Shown here one piece after another: positions 6,153 to 10,704 of a stretch of 10,704 nt of DNA (its first letter is position 1; every line of letters starts with the position of its first letter). The translations under genes were made by a program, and so were the position numbers. The DNA is from JBBSDV01 sp038240335 (GTDB lineage Bacteria > Chloroflexota > Dehalococcoidia > DSTF01 > JACRBR01). The stretch covers positions 1-10,704 of the forward strand of contig JBBSDV010000112.1 in assembly GCA_038240335.1 (NCBI GenBank). The letters are read 5' to 3'. The notes beneath the pieces were generated by a model, which was not told where the DNA came from, made no database searches, and worked only from the letters and a program-made list of their open reading frames with translations.

Positions 6153-7198
6153 CGCGCGATGCCGCTGGAGATAGAAGCGGGGAGCGGGAAGCGGGAAGCG
6201 GGATCGCCGAGCGGTGTCCGGTTTGCAGTCGAAGCTGACACTGGACGCTGGAAGCTGGATACTGGATCGGGTGCGCCGGCGGATGGCGGCGTGACGCTGA
6301 TATCGATCGCTAGGCTGCGTCCTTCTGTGTCGGGGGTCTCCGGCGAATTCAGCTTCGAGCGTCCAGCCTCCAGCGTCGGCGACTTAGCCGCCTCGCCACT
6401 CGAAATGCCGAGCAGCCGCATTGCGTTCCGCGTCGTCGCCGCAACCACGTTCTCCAAGGACAATCCCTTGAGGTCCGCGATTCGCTTTGCTGCCTCGACG
6501 ACGAACGCGGGCTCATTGCGTTTGCCGCGGTGGCTCTGCGGCGCGCCGTACGGGCTGTCGGTCTCGATGACGAGATGATCGAGCGGGATCGTGCGCGCCA
6601 CTTCCGCAAGCTGCGCCGCCTTCGGATGCGTGACGGACGTGTGAATCGAGATCACGAAGCCAAGGTTGATGTAGGCACGGGCGGCGTTGGCGTCGGCGCT
6701 GAAGTAATGCATGACGCCGAGCGGCCGGCCGTCCGGCAGGCGGCCACCCATCTCGCGGGACCATTCCGTCAAGAGCGGCAGCATCGCATCATGGGCGTCG
6801 CGCGCGTGGATCGCGACGGGCTTGCCGGCCCGCGCGGCCGTGCCCAGTTGCCGGCGCAAGATGCGCACCTGCTGATCACGCGTCGAGAGATTGCGAAAGA
6901 AATCGAGGCCGATCTCGCCGACCACGGCGACGCGCGGGTGGTGCGCCAGTTCCTCGAGGGCGTCGAGGTCGGCGTCGGACGCGTCTTTGGCATCGTGCGG
7001 ATGGACGCCGGCGGCGGCGAGGACGTCCGAGTGCGCTTCTGCGAGCGCGACGGCCGCGCGGCTGTTTGCTGCGTCGACGCCGAGCGTCAGCATGAATGCC
7101 ACCCGGGCGTCGCGCGCGCGGGCGAACATCTCGTCGCGGTCGGCGTCGAATTCGGCGTCGTGAATGTGGCAGTGGGTGTCGGTCAGGCGCAAGGTCAC
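6149..7198 (-). CDS. TatD-family metal-dependent hydrolase (DNase) with an unusual C-terminal tail
   Basis: This 349-residue protein has a TIM-barrel amidohydrolase core (about 1-264) with the TatD metal ligands: DTHCH (H9, H11), GEIGLD (E95), AIHAR (H131), GVMHYF (H164) and ETDSPYGAP (D214). TatD enzymes are Mg-dependent 3'-5' exonucleases that act on DNA or RNA. The core ends with TTRNAMRLLG, the normal end of the family at about 260 residues. A further 85 residues follow, rich in Pro, Ser, Ala and Arg. They are read through heptad repeat DNA and resemble no domain, so they are probably disordered. The start is GTG 7198, which shares GTGA with the metG stop. A GGAGG lies 13 bases upstream, inside metG. 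The stop shares ATGA with the next gene. The core call is strong; a frameshift that lost an original stop near 6400 is possible. Confidence 0.93.
   Translation of the reverse strand: MTLRLTDTHCHIHDAEFDADRDEMFARARDARVAFMLTLGVDAANSRAAVALAEAHSDVLAAAGVHPHDAKDASDADLDALEELAHHPRVAVVGEIGLDFFRNLSTRDQQVRILRRQLGTAARAGKPVAIHARDAHDAMLPLLTEWSREMGGRLPDGRPLGVMHYFSADANAARAYINLGFVISIHTSVTHPKAAQLAEVARTIPLDHLVIETDSPYGAPQSHRGKRNEPAFVVEAAKRIADLKGLSLENVVAATTRNAMRLLGISSGEAAKSPTLEAGRSKLNSPETPDTEGRSLAIDISVTPPSAGAPDPVSSFQRPVSASTANRTPLGDPASRFPLPASISSGIAR
6174..6201. repeat. Four tandem heptads GRAGCGG
   Basis: The plus strand reads GAAGCGG, GGAGCGG, GAAGCGG, GAAGCGG, an exact seven-base period with one substitution. 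It lies in the TatD tail and codes for about residues 333-342 (PASRFPLPAS). It starts 22 bases before the ATG of the prenyl synthase, where a ribosome site would otherwise be expected. Confidence 0.85.
6241..6268. repeat. Four tandem heptads CTGGANN
   Basis: The plus strand reads CTGGACG, CTGGAAG, CTGGATA, CTGGATC. Positions 6244-6259 pair with 6362-6377 as an inverted repeat (15 of 16 bases). It codes for about residues 311-320 of the TatD tail. Confidence 0.8.
6346..6373. repeat. Degenerate CTGGANN heptads in reverse orientation
   Basis: On the minus strand the units are CTGGAGG, CTGGACG, CTCGAAG and CTGAATT: two clean and two degenerate heptads. Part of this is the right arm of the inverted repeat with 6244-6259, which would make an element of about 135 bp. 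It codes for about residues 276-285 of the TatD tail. Confidence 0.65.
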
Positions 7199-8877
7199 GC
7201 GGAAAGCTGCGCCTCCGACTCAGCGACGGCCGGTTCGATCTTCTTGAACAGCGCCGCCGGCTGCCGCAGCGCCGTGCCCGGGCCGAGCCGTGACGCTTGC
7301 CACCCGATGCCTTCGACCGCACCCGCGTGGCCAAGATATTCGTGTACCTTCTGGCTCGAGAACGGCAGAAACGGGTACAGGGCGATGTTCAGCGCGTTTA
7401 TAGCACAGAGGGCCACGTACAGCGACGTGGCGGTGCGGGAGCGGTCGCTTTTCGCCGTCTTCCACGGCTCCGTCTCGCTGAGATACACGTTCGCGGCCTG
7501 GGCGTGCGCCATCGCGGTGGCGAGTGCGGCCTTGAGGTGTACGGCCTCGATTTGAGACGCAACGGCATCGAGTAGCGCCTCGGATCCGGCGAGCAGACGC
7601 TCGTCGCGATCGTCGAGAGCGCCGGGCGTGGGGACGACGCCATCGAAGTTCTTGTGCGTCATCGCGAGGACGCGGTTAACGAGGTTCCCCCACGTCGCGA
7701 CGAGCTCGTCGTTGTTGCGGCGGACCAGTTCTGCCTCAGTGAGGTCGGTGTCGGAATTCTCCGGCAGATTGGCGGCGAGGCCGTAGCGGATGGCATCCGC
7801 CTGGTAGCGCTCGAGATATCCGAGCACGGTTTCGCCGACGCCCTGGCTCTTCGATGCCTTTTCGCCCTTGAAGGTCACGAACTGGTTCGCGGGCACGTCG
7901 GTGGGCAGGTTCAGGCTGCCGTACGCCAGAAGCACCGCCGGCCAGAAGATCGTGTGGAAGAAGATGTTGTCCTTCCCGATGAAGTAGTACGTGCGCGCGG
8001 CCGGATCTTCCCACCAGCGGCGCCACGCATCCGGCTCCCCGATCAGCTGCGCCCACTCCATCGAAGCCGAGACGTAGCCGATGAAGGCCTCGAACCAGAC
8101 GTAGATCCGCTTCCCGCCACCGAGATCTTCGACCGGGATCGAGACGCCCCAATCGAGGTCGCGTGTGATCGCGCGGTCGTGCAGCCCCTCCTCGACCCAA
8201 CCGATGCTGTGGTTCAGCACATGCTTGCGCCACCCCTCGCGCGACTTCAGCCAGGCGAGCAGCGGCTCCTGGAAGGCGCTCAGCTTGAAGAAGAAGTGCT
8301 CTGTGTCGCGCATCTCGGGCGTTGCGCCAGTGAAGCGACTGCGTGGATTGATCAGCTGCTCCGGGTCGAGGGTACGCCCGCAGTTGTCGCACTGGTCGCC
8401 GCGCGCCTTCTCGTAGCCGCAGTGCGGGCACGTGCCCTCGACGTAGCGATCAGGGAGAAAGCGGCTCGCCTGTGTGTCATAAAACTGCTGCGTTGTCGCC
8501 TTGTAGATGTAGCCCTTCTCGAGCAGGCGCAGGAAGAAGTCGTGGACGACGGCCTCGTGATTGTGCGTCCCCGTGGTCGTGAAGAGATCGAACGAGATGC
8601 CGAGCTCGCGCCAATAGCGCAGGAACTCCGGATGGAACTGCTGGACCACTTCCTGCGCCGTGCGCGCTTCATTCTCGGCGCGGACGGTGACCGGCGTGCC
8701 GTGCTGGTCGCTGCCGGAGATCATCAGCACGTCGTTGCCGGCCATGCGGTGGTAGCGGGCGAAGATATCGGCGGGCAGGTAAGCGCCGGCGATGTGGCCG
8801 AGGTGCAGCGACCCGTTCGCGTAGGGCCACGCGACTGCGACGAGGATGCGCTGCGGTGTTCGCGAGTCGGCAGTCAA
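7195..8877 (-). CDS. metG: Methionyl-tRNA synthetase
   Basis: This 560-residue class I synthetase charges tRNA-Met with methionine. The Rossmann core has VAWPYANGSLHLGHIAG with the HIGH signature as HLGH (25-28) and GSDQHGTP (55-62). The zinc knuckles are C150/C153 and C163/C166, WVEEGLHDRAITRDLDWG is at 227-244, and IGKDNIFFH at 300-308. The KMSKS loop reads KASKS (340-344), with both functional lysines kept. The anticodon-binding helical domain follows (about 380-545), with NLVNR at 398-402. There is no C-terminal OB-fold tRNA-binding domain. The start is TTG 8877. The only upstream in-frame codons before a TAG at 8892 are AAT GCG GAC GCT, so no ATG or GTG is available without losing the nucleotide fold. 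No clear ribosome site precedes it, and an extended -10 lies nine bases upstream. First gene of the metG, TatD, prenyl synthase operon. Confidence 0.97.
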   Translation of the reverse strand: MTADSRTPQRILVAVAWPYANGSLHLGHIAGAYLPADIFARYHRMAGNDVLMISGSDQHGTPVTVRAENEARTAQEVVQQFHPEFLRYWRELGISFDLFTTTGTHNHEAVVHDFFLRLLEKGYIYKATTQQFYDTQASRFLPDRYVEGTCPHCGYEKARGDQCDNCGRTLDPEQLINPRSRFTGATPEMRDTEHFFFKLSAFQEPLLAWLKSREGWRKHVLNHSIGWVEEGLHDRAITRDLDWGVSIPVEDLGGGKRIYVWFEAFIGYVSASMEWAQLIGEPDAWRRWWEDPAARTYYFIGKDNIFFHTIFWPAVLLAYGSLNLPTDVPANQFVTFKGEKASKSQGVGETVLGYLERYQADAIRYGLAANLPENSDTDLTEAELVRRNNDELVATWGNLVNRVLAMTHKNFDGVVPTPGALDDRDERLLAGSEALLDAVASQIEAVHLKAALATAMAHAQAANVYLSETEPWKTAKSDRSRTATSLYVALCAINALNIALYPFLPFSSQKVHEYLGHAGAVEGIGWQASRLGPGTALRQPAALFKKIEPAVAESEAQLSA

Positions 8878-8886
8878 AGCGTCCGC

Positions 8887-8895
8887 ATTCTAACA
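8887..8895 (-). promoter_or_regulatory. Extended -10 promoter of the metG operon
   Basis: TGTTAGAAT on the minus strand has an extended TGn and a hexamer with five of six consensus bases. Nine bases separate it from the TTG start, so transcription would begin about three bases before or at the start codon. The hexamer contains the in-frame TAG that fixes the TTG as the start. No good -35 is seen. Confidence 0.5.
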
Positions 8896-9025
8896 CTCCA
8901 ACCGGCGGCGACATCGTGACGGCGGTGTGGGTTGCCTCCGGGCGATGCAGGGCGGCGAATCAGAAAGCCGCGCATCCATCGCCACAGCATGTGGCATGTC
9001 GTCAAACGCGCCGTGCTCGGCGCGC

Positions 9026-9031
9026 TACGAT
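9026..9031 (+). promoter_or_regulatory. Candidate -10 box of the LON-domain gene
   Basis: TACGAT ends six bases before ATG 9038, and the start has no ribosome site. The same hexamer serves the sensor kinase gene, but here the TGn extension is missing and no clear -35 is present. If used, the mRNA would begin at the start codon. Confidence 0.3.
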
Positions 9032-9037
9032 GTACCG

Positions 9038-9685
9038 ATGGATCTGCGCCTCTTTCCGCTGAACTCAGTGCTCTTTCCGGGCATGCGCATGCCCTTGCAC
9101 ATCTTTGAGGAGCGGTACCGGATCATGATCCGGGAGTGCATCGAGGAAGACGCACCCTTCGGCGTTTTGCTGGTCAAGGAGGGCGGCGAGACGGGGGATG
9201 GCGCGGTGCCGCATGAAATCGGCACAACTGCGCGAATCCTGCAGGTGGAGTATCTCGACGACGGCCGGATGAATATCTTCACGATTGGCGGCGAACGCTT
9301 TCGCACGGTTGCAGTCAACACGACGCAACCCTATCTCCGCGGCGAGGTCGCGCCGCTCGATCAAGATGTTGCGACCGACCACGCGTATGCGACGCTGCAA
9401 CGCGCCCGTCAATTCTTCGACGATTACTTGAAGACATACCTCGCGCTTGCCGATCAGTGGATTCGCGGCGTGTACCTGCCGGATGATCCGGCGGAGGCCG
9501 CCGACTACATCGCCGCGCGCACGGATGCGCCGTTGCCGGTCAAGCAGGAGCTACTGGAGATGCTGGATCCGGGAGCGCGGCTCACACGCGAAGTCGAGAT
9601 CCTGAGCGCCGAGTTGCCGGAGATGCACGGCCGGCTCGTTGCGCATCTTCGGCAGAAGACATCGGGATTTGCGGTGATGAACTAG
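9038..9685 (+). CDS. Stand-alone LON substrate-binding-domain protein
   Basis: This 215-residue protein begins MDLRLFPLNSVLFPGMRMPL and continues HIFEERYR (21-28), the hallmark of the Lon N-terminal (PUA-like) domain, which fills about residues 1-190. There is no AAA+ Walker motif and no Ser-Lys protease dyad, so it cannot be a Lon protease by itself. Such stand-alone proteins are common in bacteria and are often called peptidase S16; they may bind unfolded protein or act as adaptors, but this is not established. The frame stays open upstream to 8927. I chose 9038 because the family always begins at xxLPLFPL-type residues. It diverges from metG. It probably shares a transcript with the AI-2E gene, as the same frame runs on after its stop. 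Confidence 0.92.
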   Translation: MDLRLFPLNSVLFPGMRMPLHIFEERYRIMIRECIEEDAPFGVLLVKEGGETGDGAVPHEIGTTARILQVEYLDDGRMNIFTIGGERFRTVAVNTTQPYLRGEVAPLDQDVATDHAYATLQRARQFFDDYLKTYLALADQWIRGVYLPDDPAEAADYIAARTDAPLPVKQELLEMLDPGARLTREVEILSAELPEMHGRLVAHLRQKTSGFAVMN

Positions 9686-9766
9686 CAGAACCACCCGCCT
9701 GGCGCTTCCCCATCCTCGCCTCGTGCCGCACAATGGCGCGATGACGACGCGAAGCGACGTCCGCGG

Positions 9767-10704
9767 GTGCTGAAGCTCGAGATCTCGTACCGCGGGATCA
9801 TCGTCGGCGTGCTGGTGGTGCTGACGCTGCTCGCGCTCGTCCGGCTCTGGCCGGTCGTGCTGCTGGTGATCACGGCGTTCATCTTCATGGCGGCACTGCT
9901 GCCATACGTGGAATGGCTCGTCCGCAAGGGTTTGCCACGCACTGGCGCCGTGCTGCTGATCTTCCTGGTGATTCTGCTTATCCTCATTGGACTGTTCGCG
10001 CTGGTGATCCCGGCGATGATCGACGAGTTCCAGAATATCCGGGACAACCTGCCGAAAGACGCGCGGCAGATGCAGGACTTTCTCGAAGGCTTCGGCCTCC
10101 ACGTCGAGCTCGAGCAGCGGGCGCGTGATGTCGATTTTGCGAACCTCGTCTCCGGCCAGACGGCGTTTAACTACGGGCAGCGCGCGGTGCAGATCGTTGT
10201 GTCGACGTTTACCATCATCGTGCTCACGGCGTATCTCCTGATCGACACGCCGCGGCTATCGCGCTTCGTGTATCAGTTCGTGCCGACGGGCCGCGAGCCG
10301 GAAGCGACGCAGATCCTCGAATCGCTCGAACGCGTCGTCGGCGGTTACATTCGCGGGCAGGCGATCACGTCGTTTGCGATCGCGGTCTATACGCTTGTTG
10401 TGCTGTTGATCCTCGGCGTGCCGAACGCGATCGCGTTCGCGGTGCTCGCCGGGTTCGCCGATATCATCCCGTTGCTTGGCGTCTTCATCGCAACGGTGCC
10501 GCCGACGTTTGCGGCGTTCGACAAATCACCGACGAAGGCGCTGACGGTGCTCGGCCTGCTCATGCTCTATCAGCAGTTCGAAGATCGATTCCTTGTGCCG
10601 CGCGTCTACAGCTCGACCCTCAACCTGCCGCCGTTGATCGTGCTTATTGCGGTGCTTGCGGGCGGCGAGTTATTTGGTATCGCGGGCGTGCTGCTCGCCC
10701 TGCC
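9767..10704 (+). CDS. AI-2E family transporter (3' end outside window)
   Basis: The 312 visible residues of a PF01594 membrane protein are read here from GTG 9767. Hydrophobic helices lie at about 10-45 and 60-82, then a soluble loop (83-135), a helix at 140-159, and several more after YIRGQ (194-198). The family signature FADIIPLLG is at 230-238, and QQFEDRFLVPRVYSSTLNLP is at 269-288. Relatives (YdiK, PerM, TqsA) move small molecules or export signals such as AI-2, and some act as Na+/H+ antiporters; the substrate is not predictable. It lies 81 bases after the LON-domain gene and is probably co-transcribed. The frame has no ATG between the LON stop (9683) and the first helix. GTG 9767 has no ribosome site, and nearby ATGs at 9733 and 9741 are in other frames and stop early. 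The start is therefore uncertain and a sequencing or natural frameshift is possible. Confidence 0.9.
   Translation, partial: MLKLEISYRGIIVGVLVVLTLLALVRLWPVVLLVITAFIFMAALLPYVEWLVRKGLPRTGAVLLIFLVILLILIGLFALVIPAMIDEFQNIRDNLPKDARQMQDFLEGFGLHVELEQRARDVDFANLVSGQTAFNYGQRAVQIVVSTFTIIVLTAYLLIDTPRLSRFVYQFVPTGREPEATQILESLERVVGGYIRGQAITSFAIAVYTLVVLLILGVPNAIAFAVLAGFADIIPLLGVFIATVPPTFAAFDKSPTKALTVLGLLMLYQQFEDRFLVPRVYSSTLNLPPLIVLIAVLAGGELFGIAGVLLAL

Noticed and set aside
6174..6373. CRISPR array
   Set aside because: The repeats are seven-base tandem units without spacers, not direct repeats of 25-40 bases separated by unique sequence.
5148..6578. 476-codon open frame on the plus strand
   Set aside because: It lies antisense to the prenyl synthase and TatD genes. 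Its sequence is rich in Arg, Gly, Asp and Val with no domain, as expected for the reverse frame of GC-rich genes.
7858..7860. Defective KMSKS loop in the methionyl-tRNA synthetase
   Set aside because: The motif is KASKS; only the second, variable position differs and both lysines remain, so activity should be normal.
7654..8919. 421-codon open frame on the plus strand
   Set aside because: Antisense to metG, no recognisable domain, low complexity; the opposite strand carries all synthetase motifs.
8927..9037. 37-codon N-terminal extension of the LON-domain protein
   Set aside because: The LON domain begins at once with MDLRLFPLN at 9038; the extension has no family counterpart.
9551..10102. 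183-codon open frame on the minus strand
   Set aside because: Antisense to the LON-domain and AI-2E genes; the plus strand gives clear membrane helices and the AI-2E signature.

Overview
The window is GC-rich, densely packed bacterial DNA whose genes prefer G or C at third codon positions. I think a Chloroflexota-type organism is the best guess. The reasons are a ScyD/ScyE-family secreted beta-propeller, a DUF4118 plus multi-GAF sensor kinase, a short methionyl-tRNA synthetase without a C-terminal tRNA-binding domain, and extended -10 promoters. This comes from gene content only; no marker gene fixes it, and other GC-rich phyla remain possible.

Layout. Positions 1-8877 are read leftward (minus strand). 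From the left they are a ScyD/ScyE-like secreted protein (3' end cut by the window edge), a 378-bp gap with no confident gene, a 962-residue hybrid-free sensor histidine kinase (DUF4118, three GAF, HisKA, HATPase), a 108-residue FmdB-type zinc ribbon protein, and a tight operon. In transcription order the operon is metG, a TatD-family metal hydrolase, then a trans-polyprenyl diphosphate synthase. Its junctions are a GTGA and an ATGA four-base overlap, so the three are probably translationally coupled. From 9038 the reading direction flips to the plus strand, with a stand-alone LON substrate-binding-domain protein and then an AI-2E-family membrane protein cut by the right edge. The metG and LON genes diverge from a 160-bp intergenic region.

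How the genes relate. The metG operon is housekeeping: tRNA charging, a TatD nuclease and quinone side-chain synthesis. The histidine kinase has no response regulator beside it, so its partner lies elsewhere. The FmdB, LON-domain, AI-2E and ScyD/E-like proteins are families whose exact roles are poorly fixed.

I see no new defence, mobile or biosynthetic system here: no CRISPR array, transposase, tRNA or rRNA. The most interesting non-coding signals are listed here. (1) A cluster of seven-base tandem repeats has become the C-terminal tail of the TatD protein. (2) A recurring TGn-TANNAT promoter is present, one copy so close to the metG TTG start that its mRNA is probably leaderless. (3) A stretch of intergenic DNA near 1280-1400 has codon statistics like a gene remnant. 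(4) The AI-2E gene has no ATG in its reading frame at the expected start. (5) The kinase leader can form two mutually exclusive hairpins.
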